Part shown: piece after piece, positions 1-9,199 of the stretch
How positions within the stretch are numbered: position 1 is the first letter of the stretch
How the letters are laid out: each line of letters opens with the position of its first letter
Source of the DNA: Adineta steineri
Lineage: Eukaryota > Rotifera > Eurotatoria > Adinetida > Adinetidae
NCBI GenBank assembly: GCA_905250115.1
Contig: CAJNOI010000022.1
Location: 372,001-436,000 of the forward strand
Length of the DNA stretch: 64,000 nucleotides
Direction: 5' to 3'
Translations under genes and position numbers: made by a program
The notes under the pieces: model-generated
The model's input: the letters and a program-made list of their open reading frames with translations, nothing else
The model's database searches: none
What the model was told of the DNA's origin: nothing

Positions 1-27
1 AATAAATTAATAAATAAATACATGTAG

Positions 28-849
28 GTACATTGGGTTGTGGAAAATCAACAATTATTCAATTAATAGAGCGTTTTTATGATATAAACGAAGGTCAACT
101 CGTAAAATTCTCGTTTTTTTTTGAAATTTTTCTTAGTAATTATTTTGTATTTAGTTAATTGATTCAAAAGATATTCGAAATCTTAATTTACAATGGTATC
201 GATCTCAAAGTATATTAATTAATTTCTTTCTTTTTTTTTACAAATAAAATTCTTTTTTTTATTTAGTTGGTATTGTTTTTCAAGAACCAATTTTATTTAA
301 TATGTCAATTAGAGAAAATATTTCTTATGGTGATAATAATCGTGATACTATTCCAATTGACGAGATTATTCAAGCAGCTGAAAAAGCAAATATTCATCAA
401 TTTATTGAACAACTTCCACAAGTATATTTATAAGAAAAAATTTCCTTTTTTTCTAAAGGGTTATGAAACAAATTGTGGTGCAAAAGGAACTCAATTATCA
501 GGTGGAGAAAAACAAAGAATAGCAATTGCTCGTGCATTACTTAGAAATCCTAAGATTCTTTTACTTGATGAAGGTATTAATTAGAAATAACTAATTAGAA
601 AATTATTTATTTTTATTTCTAGCAACAAGTGCTTTAGATAGTGAAAATGAAAAAATCGTTCAAGATGCATTAGATCAAGCTCAAATGAATCGAACATCAA
701 TAACAATTGCTCATCGTTTATCAACAATTCAAAATTCAGATGTTATTTGTGTTTTACATAATGGAAAAATTGTTGAATCTGGAAATCATCAAGAATTACT
801 TCAACTTAAAGGTCGTTACTATCGATTAACATTACAAAAACTTGAATAG
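28..849 (+). CDS. ABC transporter, ABCB/P-glycoprotein type, C-terminal nucleotide-binding domain (5' part outside window)
   Basis: This is the last part of a multidrug-resistance type ABC exporter, which uses ATP to move lipids or drugs across a membrane. Five exons can be read: 28-101, 155-209, 267-421, then from about 460 to 572, and about 623-849. Introns have GT..AG ends and are about 40-60 bases long. In order they encode Walker A (GCGKST), the Q-loop ([11 protein letters not shown]), the ABC signature (LSGGEKQR), Walker B with the D-loop (ILLLDEATSALD, joined across an intron) and the H-loop (TIAHRLSTI). The frame ends at TAG 847-849, just after the usual C-terminal end of ABCB proteins. 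Upstream membrane segments lie before the window. No frame break is seen, so this looks functional. ABCB1-like full transporter versus half transporter cannot be decided here. Confidence 0.9.
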
Positions 850-936
850 AGTCTTTTTTTTTCAATAATATTCACTTGTCTATAAACTGAAACTATTTTA
901 TTTTAATTCGTCAGAGTTTATGAAGTTTTACATTAG

Positions 937-998
937 TCGAGGGTGGGTAGATGTGACTATGAGAGTATCATGATCAATTGCCACCCACACTCTATTCT
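937..998. repeat. GT-rich imperfect hairpin (copy 1)
   Basis: A G/T-rich arm (GAGGGTGGGTAGATGTGAC) is followed about 25 bases later by a C/A-rich arm (GCCACCCACACTC) that is its imperfect reverse complement. Similar short hairpins occur near 2,547, 6,371 and 9,071. The core resembles the bdelloid telomere repeat TGTGGG, but it is not a tandem array. Confidence 0.5.
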
Positions 999-1019
999 TT
1001 CAAATTGGACAATAATTAT

Positions 1020-1780
1020 TCAACCAATGAGTATTGTTCTACATGCTATGCGAGGACTAGTATTTCTACAAAATCATGGTAACATCAATAAAGAAAAATT
1101 CTTAAATTAGTAGATGAATACTTATCCACTCGTGTTACTTTCATCTTTGTCTGTATGACCTCCACTATCAGCATTTACTTCAATATTGCCCAGATCAGCA
1201 ATATGTCGAACAGAATCTCTTGGCATCCCATGATACATCTAGTATAACAGATGAAGTGTAAAGATTATCTCTCTATTATAGTAAACTAAACTTACTGTAT
1301 GGATTGAAATGAACATCACCAGTTGTACAATTATTATTGTTTTCAATGGACTCCGAATGAACATGAAAACCCTATAAGTAGAAATTAATCATATAAGGAA
1401 TATCATCTCAAGACTATTGATGCTCAAATTAGTTCACCACCGAAAATCGTATTCGTTTACATTGAAAAACTAACTGTCTCCGATTGAATCGTAATAAGTC
1501 AAAATTACAAAAAAATCATAATAAAATGCTACACTTTAATGAAAGATATTGAACTGACACTTTATTCTTCAAAATATATACTTACTAATACTGCTAGAGG
1601 TCTTAGACGATTGACAAAACCAGTCATAATAACATTCCAGTCTACTTCCTACTCATATAAATTAATTGTTTCAATAAAAACATTTGTTCTTGCAAGTTAC
1701 ATCTCTCCATGAGCATGCATTGCATCACCTTGTCTTACAACAGCAACAATCAATATCAGAAATATAAAAATAAGTTTCAT
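1020..1780 (-). pseudogene. Secreted Cu/Zn superoxide dismutase, decayed
   Basis: Reading the minus strand from ATG 1780-1778, the first exon encodes a clear signal peptide (MKLIFIFLILIVAVV..) as in extracellular SOD. An exon at 1296-1371 carries GFHVH and DVHFNP, and an exon below 1238 carries HGMPRDSVRHIADLGN. These retain the metal ligands equivalent to H46, H48, H63, H71, H80 and D83. A piece at 1020-1065 matches the C-terminal SOD end (PRIAC..TILIG, stop TGA). The section holding the electrostatic loop and the last copper ligand (H120) is absent. The join between the HFNP and HGM exons is out of phase with canonical splice sites. A stop follows DESNTSG, and part of the early beta-barrel is not recognisable. 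I read this as a pseudogene rather than an oddly spliced gene. Confidence 0.72.
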
Positions 1781-2197
1781 TATTAGTTATTCACAAATGT
1801 ATGAAAATGTTGTGTGATAATATATAGGACTAAAATAGAATAGAAGAACAACGATTATGCAAAAATTCGTATCTCTTATCACATACAGAGCACTAAAAAA
1901 AGGCATGAGTTTAAATTCCTCACAATGACATGTTATTTTACATCACTGCTGATAACAAGATCTTTTCAAGGTTATAGAACGTTTCTACAAAGAGAAAAGA
2001 TTATTTTTCTGAATCTAAATGTATGAAATGCTGTTTTATTTTAATAATATAACAAAAAATATAATAGAGCTGTAAGATTTTTATCTTCAGCTATGCATAT
2101 AAGCCAAAGAAACGATAATAGATTGATTAGTGAAAAAACAACAAGATAAAACAGTTATAACTGAACTCCCTAGCAAAAACCTAACAATAAGTCTTTT
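1781..2197. other. Spacer with no recognised gene
   Basis: AT-rich sequence between the SOD remnant and the fragment below. I see no supported reading frame. It may hold the former SOD promoter. Confidence 0.5.
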
Positions 2198-2526
2198 CTA
2201 ATGATTCCTTTTTTGAGTATTAAATTTAACTACAATATCATCACGACAATCATGCACAGAAAAGTCTTCATCATACGTAATTCTAACATTCCATTCAACC
2301 CAAAATCGTATGATTGCACAATCTTGCTCAGAATCATCCTCTTTAGTAGAACCAGTACATACAAATTCAAGTTTTAATAATCTTGGACAATATATTTACA
2401 ATAACTATTTTCATTTTTTTTTGTATTTAATAAATGCGACCAACTCTACAAAAATAAATCCTTTATATTTGGTGTATATTTCAATATATATTCAACATAC
2501 TCATACATCATATCATTTGATAAAGT
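2198..2526 (-). pseudogene. Degraded protein-coding fragment, possibly leucine-rich/F-box-like
   Basis: On the minus strand, 2526-2449 reads as an open stretch containing YVEYILKYTPNIKDLFL, then a TAG. Reading continues in the same frame (SWSHLLN..YCKYIVQ), then shifts by one base into a 62-codon frame at 2386-2198 beginning PRLLKLEFVCTG and ending in TAG 2200-2198. The rhythm of the first part resembles the repeated units of F-box/leucine-rich families that are abundant in rotifers, but I cannot assign it firmly. One internal stop and one frameshift suggest decay. An unrecognised intron is the alternative. Confidence 0.35.
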
Positions 2527-2546
2527 GAGATGTAATCAAGTACATT

Positions 2547-2620
2547 TAAGCATCAAGGGTGTGGATGTAAGTATCTCTCCTGTATCTCCCTAACCCACAC
2601 CCACTCCAACCATACACCCG
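2547..2620. repeat. GT-rich imperfect hairpin (copy 2)
   Basis: The arms are CAAGGGTGTGGATG and CCTAACCCACACCCACTCC, about 35 bases apart. Same type as the hairpins near 937 and 9,071. Confidence 0.45.
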
Positions 2621-2629
2621 CTCGTCTCG

Positions 2630-4045
2630 ATCCATTTCATTTTCTTTTGTGCTTTATTTTTAGTTCGTGTTCAATTTTACATTTACAACGCCAACAAGCG
2701 CCTTTGATTTTATGAACGACATGCATCAATACGTATGAATACAGTTTTATAACATCTATTTATCTCTCCCAAATGGTATACCAAAGATTTATTCTTCTTC
2801 ATGACATATGCATAGATACCGGACATACTTAATCCACATTCGACTCTCCATACTTTTCAAACAAAAAATAAGCGATTTCGTCTTTTTTTACTCTCGGTTC
2901 AATTATTTTTCTATTCTGTGTTACCTTTAATCCACATATTATCTCACATCGTTCAATTTTACATTTTTCGGTCATTCGTTTCACTTCATTGCTTTTTCTT
3001 CTCTGCTTTATTTTTATTTTATATCCCATTTTACTTCTAGAACGCTAAGAAATCCATTTGATTCTAGAAACGACATATATTAATACTTATCCAGACCGAT
3101 TTTATATTATCCATTTGTTTCTCCTAAATGGTATACAAAAGATTTTATTCTTGCTCATGACATAGGCATAGATACCGGACATACTTAATCCACATTCGAC
3201 TCTCCATACTTTTCAAACAAAAAATAAGCGATTTCGTCTTTTTTTACTCTCGGTTCAACTTTTTTTCTATTCTGTGTTACCTTTAATCCAAATATTATCT
3301 CACATTGTTGAACTTTACATTTTTTCGGTCGTTTGTCTCAGCTCATTACTTTTTCTTTCGTTCTTTATTTTTATTATATATTCAATTCTTTTCTGTTCTG
3401 TATTATCTTTTATCCTAATACTAGCTCATATCGTTGAATTTCACATTTTGTCGGTCGTTCGTTTCAGTCCATTGCCTTTTCTCTTGTGCTTTATTTTATG
3501 ATATGTTCAATTTCACATTTACGACCCTTGGAAGTGCGTCTAATTCTCGAAACGACTTGTACTAATATGTGCAAAGACCAGTTTATAACATTCACTTGTA
3601 TCTCCAGAATGATATAGGAAGATTTATTCTTCTTTATGAGATAGACATAGATACCGAACATACTTAATCCACACTCGACTCTCCATACTTTTCAAACAGC
3701 AATAACCGATTTCTTTTTTTACTCTCGGTTCAATTTCTTTCCTATTCTATGTTACCTTTAATCCACATATTATCTCACATCACTGAACTTTACATTTTTT
3801 CGGCCGTTCGTCTCAGCTCATTGCATTCTCTTTTGCACTTTCTTTTTATTATAAGTTCATTTTTTAATTTACGGCTCTTGGAAGTGCGTCTAATCCTCTC
3901 AGCGACTTGTATTAATATATCTAAAGACCAGTTTATAACCTCAATTTGTATCTCCACAATGCTATACGAAAGATTTACTCTTCTTCATGAGATAGACATA
4001 GATATCGGACATACTCAATCCACACTCAGCATTCGACACTTTTCA
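2630..4045. repeat. Degenerate ~350-480-base tandem repeat
   Basis: A block that starts near GATACCGGACATACTTAATC recurs at 2815, 3171, 3650 and 4001, so periods are about 356, 479 and 351 bases. A partial unit precedes the first copy. The longer unit contains an extra internal copy of about 123 bases (a TTCTGTGTTACC..CGGTCGTT segment). Units share long near-identical stretches such as the one around CTCTCCATACTTTTCAAAC. Short frames inside the array differ between copies and are not conserved, so I treat the array as non-coding. Confidence 0.75.
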
Positions 4046-4046
4046 A

Positions 4047-5009
4047 ATGAAAATAAGCCATCTGGTATTTTCTTTTCCATTTTTCTTCACGCTGCCTGAG
4101 AGTGAAGATGACGGCAGTTATCCCCTTCCATGTCGATGCGTACAATATAGATATGAAAGCCCCTCACTTTCCCCACAGCCACATTCTCATTCAGAAGATA
4201 TCAACAATCGTAGACGCTGTAAACCATTCAATCTTTCCCTAAATCCAGCCAACACCATTGGCATTAAGATTCAGCCGCAACCCATTGTAAGTTACCCACA
4301 CCCACACCCCATTACGCCAACAACCACTGTAAGTTATGGACACTGTCATCCACAATACACCAACAATCATGGACCCTTACAAATACCGGAACCCACATTC
4401 CGTCAAAAACCGCGGAACTTCATGGGTACCCGCACCCACGTTCTCCCAAGTACCGTTCAACTATACGAGCCCCCAAACCCATATTTCGCCAACAACGGCG
4501 AAACATTATGGCCACCCGCACCCATCTTCTACCAAGTACCGTTCAACTTTAAGGGCACCCGCACCAACATTCTACCAAGTACCGTTGAACCTGACGAATA
4601 CCCAAACCCATATTCCGCCAACAGCCGCGGAATTTTTTGGGCAACCGCATTCACGTTCTACAAAGTGCCGTTGAACTTTAAGAGCACCCTAACCCATATT
4701 CCGCCAACGACCGCGGAACCTTATGTGCGAGCCAACCCATATTTTGCTAAGACCTGCGACAGTTTAGGGGCACCTGCACGCACGTTCTACCAAATTCCGT
4801 TGAACCTTACGAGCAACCAAACCCTTATTCCGCCAACGACCGCGGGACCTTATCACCACCCAAACTCATATTCCGCCAAGAACCGCGGAACTTTATGGGC
4901 ACCCGAACCCCTACTTCGGCCACAAACGCTATACCTTACGTGCGCCCACACACACCCTCATTGTTCGGATCGTGGTATATATCTTTCCATGATCTTATTT
5001 CTCAAGTAA
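4047..5009 (+). CDS. Pro/His/Tyr-rich repeat open frame, function unknown
   Basis: A 320-codon open frame over a GC-richer minisatellite. The product would be rich in Pro, Thr, Tyr, Asn and His, with recurring elements such as FYQVPLNL, HIPPTTAEPY and NPYSAKNRG. A second overlapping frame (4336-4674) reads the same kind of peptide, because the underlying unit is about 43 bases and so rotates the frame. The first ~20 codons lie in the upstream non-coding repeat, so the start is unreliable. The frame closes at AAGTAAGTTAG, which is also a good splice donor, so this could be one exon of a larger secreted repeat protein. It could equally be a minisatellite that happens to lack stops. No known family recognised. 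Confidence 0.3.
   Translation: MKISHLVFSFPFFFTLPESEDDGSYPLPCRCVQYRYESPSLSPQPHSHSEDINNRRRCKPFNLSLNPANTIGIKIQPQPIVSYPHPHPITPTTTVSYGHCHPQYTNNHGPLQIPEPTFRQKPRNFMGTRTHVLPSTVQLYEPPNPYFANNGETLWPPAPIFYQVPFNFKGTRTNILPSTVEPDEYPNPYSANSRGIFWATAFTFYKVPLNFKSTLTHIPPTTAEPYVRANPYFAKTCDSLGAPARTFYQIPLNLTSNQTLIPPTTAGPYHHPNSYSAKNRGTLWAPEPLLRPQTLYLTCAHTHPHCSDRGIYLSMILFLK
4255..4955. repeat. ~43-base minisatellite, GC-richer than surroundings
   Basis: Two alternating variants of a ~43-base unit repeat with substitutions. One contains TTCTACCAAGTACCGTTGAAC and the other contains CATATTCCGCCAAC..CGCGGAACCTTATGG. The TTCTACCAAGT element occurs at about 4441, 4527, 4568, 4653 and 4781, at spacings close to 1x, 2x or 3x 43. 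Stops are rare in two frames across the array. Confidence 0.65.
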
Positions 5010-6113
5010 GTTAGGAGATTTTTGAACGCTATAGGAATACTTTTAGTAGAAGTTCTTTCATACTATATCGTGTATCTTCCAGTTTCCATGTCCGGATTCA
5101 CTACTCCGAGGCCAAGTCGTACGACATCTTTTAAGGCTCGATTACTTGATAGAATTTGTTAAAAATCTGTATTAAGGAATTAATTAAGATCTCATGAAAA
5201 AAGTCTGAATTATTACGACTTTTTTAAGCATGTATTTAGTTAGTACTGAAAGATATTTAAATAAGAAAGAAAATATCTTTTGGTCATCAAAAGTGGCTAC
5301 TACATAGTTAATCAAAAGTAGAATGATGAAGCATACATGACTTACTTTATTCGATCAGTTGAATTTATCCTAAGTTGTATTATAATCCAGTTTCATAACT
5401 TGAAGACCATCTGTAAATTTATACATTGCTCAATTCAGAAATTTAAATAAATCAGGTTAATATCCTCATGTGACTCGATCTGATTTGTCTTAGTACGACA
5501 AAGTATGTTTGGTTTCATGACTTGATCTGACCTGTGTCAGAAAATAATTGACTTGCCTACCTCTGCCTTTTGAGTGATGTTTTATTGACATTTGATCGAA
5601 ACTAGAGAAGTGCGGAAGACACAATACAATGAGCGTTGTTGGACCTTTTGTTCAGGTATACAACCATTTTAGTAATTTATTCTTATCAATGGGAAGATCT
5701 AGTTTTGACTAAAAGATGAGATGTAAATGATTTCAAAATTTAAATGTATTCTTTCGTGAGCAATAAAATGAGTGTAATATCTTCAAATTAACTGATTGAT
5801 TTCAATAGAAAATGTAATTCGTTAGATTATGATTGCCTTTTAAGTCTGTTCATCAAAGAGATTTTATAACTCGTATTCGGATTCGAGTATAGATATCTTT
5901 TGATCTCATAAGTATTAAATATATTAAGTATTGATCATGTGAATGTTTTTATTATTTTGATATGATTAAATATTAAATTAAAAAAAATTCAGCCAAACAC
6001 TGCGAATCTTTTGATAATAATCTTATACGAATAGATATATACATATGATGCATCCTATGAGTTTTCAGAAAATTATAGGATAAGAAAACCAGCAATACTA
6101 TCAAATACGAAAG
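5010..6113. other. Spacer with no recognised gene
   Basis: AT-rich, with no long or conserved reading frame on either strand and nothing recognised. Confidence 0.5.
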
Positions 6114-6372
6114 TTGAATTCAAATACTCAGTTCAGATATTCAAATATTCTAATGTTCAAATATTCTAATATTCCGATAATCAAATATTCAAATAATCAG
6201 TTCAGATATTCTAATGTTCTAATATTCAAATATTCAAATATTCCGATAATCAAATATTCAAATATTCNNNNNNNNNNATATTCCGATAATCAAATATTCA
6301 AATATTCTAATGTTCAAATATTCATATATTCAAGTATTCAAATATTCTAATATTCTAATATTCTAATATTCA
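6114..6372. repeat. AATATTC-type simple tandem array
   Basis: Dozens of 8-11-base units built on (C)AAATATTC, CTAATATTC and CCGATAATC. A 10-N assembly gap (6268-6277) lies inside, so the true length is unknown. The apparent 78-codon frame here is a repeat artefact. Confidence 0.85.
6268..6277. other. Assembly gap (10 N)
   Basis: Ten Ns within a simple repeat. Ten looks like a placeholder size, because the other gap in the window (22924-22933) is also exactly ten. Confidence 0.95.
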
Positions 6373-6436
6373 GGATGTGAGGCATGGGTATGAGTGTATG
6401 TGTGAATATTAAGTTAATCATCCACACCCTCTTTTA
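6371..6436. repeat. GT-rich imperfect hairpin (copy 3, weak)
   Basis: GGATGTGAGGCATGGGTATG is followed by ATCCACACCCTC. A weaker member of the GT-rich hairpin set, directly after the AATATTC array. Confidence 0.3.
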
Positions 6437-9070
6437 TTTAATAAAATGTAATTCATATTCGTTTCTGTCGATTTATATGAACTTAGTTATTTTGTTATAT
6501 TTCGTAGAGATAAAGAAATCAAAACGAAATGTTCTTATAAAAGTGTTTTGTGTAAGAGAAGCGAATTACTGTGAAATTTGATATTTTATTTCATCCTAAG
6601 TTAATATGCCATCATCAAATTACCATGGTTTAATATAGATTCACTACTATAATTTAGACAAAAGTCGCCTATCAATAGATTGTGATACGATAAACTTATA
6701 TTTGAGAGAAAATCATACAAAATAAAACATATTTCGTCCACTGTTATCCACCAGATTATGTATATACTTATGCTTCATTACCAACATAATAACTTCCTAA
6801 GTGATGATAATAAATCTGTCTAATTGTGAGATGGTCGGAGAATAATCGAGTAAACCAGAAAGGTATTTTTCCAGTCAGAGTCTGAGCAAAACGGATATAT
6901 CTCGTTGGAAATCAGTTCAAACGTAACTTTAGCCTTTAAAAAATATTAAAAGTTGCGATTAAAATAAAATAAAATAAAATAAAATAAATGTGTAGACATT
7001 ACGAAGAAAATATAAACGATCGATTTTTTTAATTATACGATCATATTGACAGAAAAATATAGAGATGCTCTTGACATGTGTTATTAAGACACGGCACATA
7101 TAGAGAAGATTTGTAAAATGAATGTTTTCATTCATTCCTAAGAAGAGACACACGTCAACTTTATCAATGAAAAAGTTTCTCTAGACTGATAAAATCAATG
7201 AAGATTGGGAGGGGGACATTTCAAATTTTGATACCCACATTTTCATATATACATCTGTTCACGGATGTTAGAAATACTTCTGAAAAACTATATTTAGCGT
7301 CAAAGTTTAGAAACTGATGTGTTTACTTAATATTTCTAAATAAATTAGTTTCAATTCTTTTTTAATAAATAACTCCGCACAACATGTCTATATCGAACTA
7401 AAAATACTTTCTGGGAATTTTCATATAAGTTTTCTAGTGTAGAGGATGTGCGTATTAATGGCAGAGTTTTGGTCAAAAACTAGAAGACAAAAATCAGGCG
7501 CGGGTATTCCTTCAGTCGGAATGAAGATGATCATAAGATATCAAACGTAGATAGGTAGACACCATTTTTAAGAGTGCACATGAGATCGTCGTATAATCAA
7601 TTTCATGTTTTGAGTAGAATTCAATTATATATAATTTTAATAGTAGTAATATTCATTTACCATTGTTTACTATACTAGCATTTTGTTGTTGCTAAATGAC
7701 TTTTTAAAGTTGTGACTAGTCAAAAGAATCTTTGCTGTGTTTTTACGATTAAAGGAAAATTATCTGAATTTATTATTTGTCCTTGACAGAACATGTCGAG
7801 GGTAATTGAATAGTTTTATTTCTTTTTATTCTTCTACACTTTTCAAGATATTCATCGAAGTTTATTTTATGTTGTGAGAAATGCAATCCGAACTCTGTTA
7901 CTACAAATAATTTTCTCAACTTATCATATTGATGTTACATTACAGAATAGAATTACTAGAATCCTTGATCGAAACTAAGTTAAAAAGTTCCAGATTTGGT
8001 GTTTAGCGTCAGTTTTTGTATAAATAACTTAAAATCAAGCCAAAGAAGCATTACATGTTCGTATTTGAACAATCCATATTGATGTAAACGACGATGATAT
8101 AATATTTCCTCTTGTAGATAGCTACAACTCTGAATAAGATAAAAAAGAAAAATTGAATATTTTATAAGATTATTTCTTTCAATCTAAGAAACTAGTCATT
8201 TTTATTAATCTAAAATTTTTTGTCAATCGACTAGAATTTTATAGATCTAGCACAACTTTGATGTCTCTTTCTCTTTAGAATGACATCAAAAATCTTATTG
8301 ATACAGTTTTGCAACATCCAAAAAAATCTTTTGAACTAGCATGTTACTGCCTTTGAGCTTTCGAAATTATCGAAATTGTTTAAAGTATTTTACGATGAAT
8401 TAAAATAGACGCACATGTTTTTAATGAGAAGTTATCAATCACAATACTACAAATTCTTGATAACGTTTTAGACAATGTAAAGTTTTCACATATAACTTTC
8501 ATCGAAAATTCTCTTTCCCATATAGAAGATTGTGTTTTAGCCCTTAGAATAAATATTATCAGAGAGTTTTACTGGCTGCTACTTTATCGCTGACAGGAAT
8601 CGTGATGGATAGAAAGATAATCTTCTTATATCACAATGTGGTTCTACTATGTTGTGCGTCTAAATTCCGTGAAAAGTTTTGAGAAATAATAGGTTTGAAA
8701 AGCATGATTGTGACCATATATATGTGGATCATATCTTTCTGAAATTTAGCTTTGATGATGTTCAAAATTAGTTACTTGATATGGAACACTTCCAAAGATA
8801 ATAAAAACACTAGCCTAAATCAAAATAGTTACTGTTGAAATAACATAAAAATTTCGATTCTTTTTTTCTTAGATTAGCAGTAAACGCTTGGTAAGGATAC
8901 TGAAAAACTCGTGTTTTCATTTCCATGTTGTATTTAAAATATAATATTTTCGATTCCTCCTAAAAACATCGAAAGTAAAAATGTTGAAGCTAAGAATGTC
9001 GAAACCTAAAAATGTCGAATAGTAGAGATATTAACGAAAAGTTTTTGAAAGCATCTATTTTTGTGACATT
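6437..9070. other. Long spacer with no recognised gene
   Basis: AT-rich sequence. It includes an (AAAAT)n run at 6961-6988 and a degenerate AAAATGTCGAA repeat at about 8970-9020. A stretch near 8,420-8,580 can be read as about 58 codons on the plus strand without a stop, but I recognise no family in it and do not call it. Confidence 0.5.
6961..6988. repeat. (AAAAT)n microsatellite
   Basis: Five to six perfect copies of the pentanucleotide. Confidence 0.9.
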
Positions 9071-9131
9071 TTCTTGAGGGTGGGTGGGTGTGGCTGTAAG
9101 CAAAGAAATGGTACAACCACACCCACACCCT
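9071..9131. repeat. GT-rich hairpin (copy 4, best formed)
   Basis: Arm GAGGGTGGGTGGGTGTGG and arm CCACACCCACACCCTT pair over about 20 bases around a ~25-base loop. It lies about 70 bases before the first readable piece of the BLTP1 remnant. Confidence 0.65.
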
Positions 9132-9199
9132 TGAAATAATTGAAGCATCAGCAAATATAAAAACTTATGATATTGAATCAAATGATTCAATAGAAGGGT

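Noticed and set aside
2829..3501. Short frames on both strands within the ~355-base repeat
   Set aside because: The frames differ from unit to unit and no protein sequence is conserved between copies.
2630..4950. CRISPR array
   Set aside because: The repeats are contiguous tandem units with divergence, without regularly spaced unique spacers, in a eukaryotic setting.
6114..6350. 78-codon plus-strand frame rich in Tyr/Ser/Asn
   Set aside because: It is the translation of the AATATTC simple repeat and crosses the N gap.
937..9131. True telomere or subtelomere end
   Set aside because: The GT-rich elements are single hairpins, not TGTGGG arrays, and ordinary genes continue on both sides.
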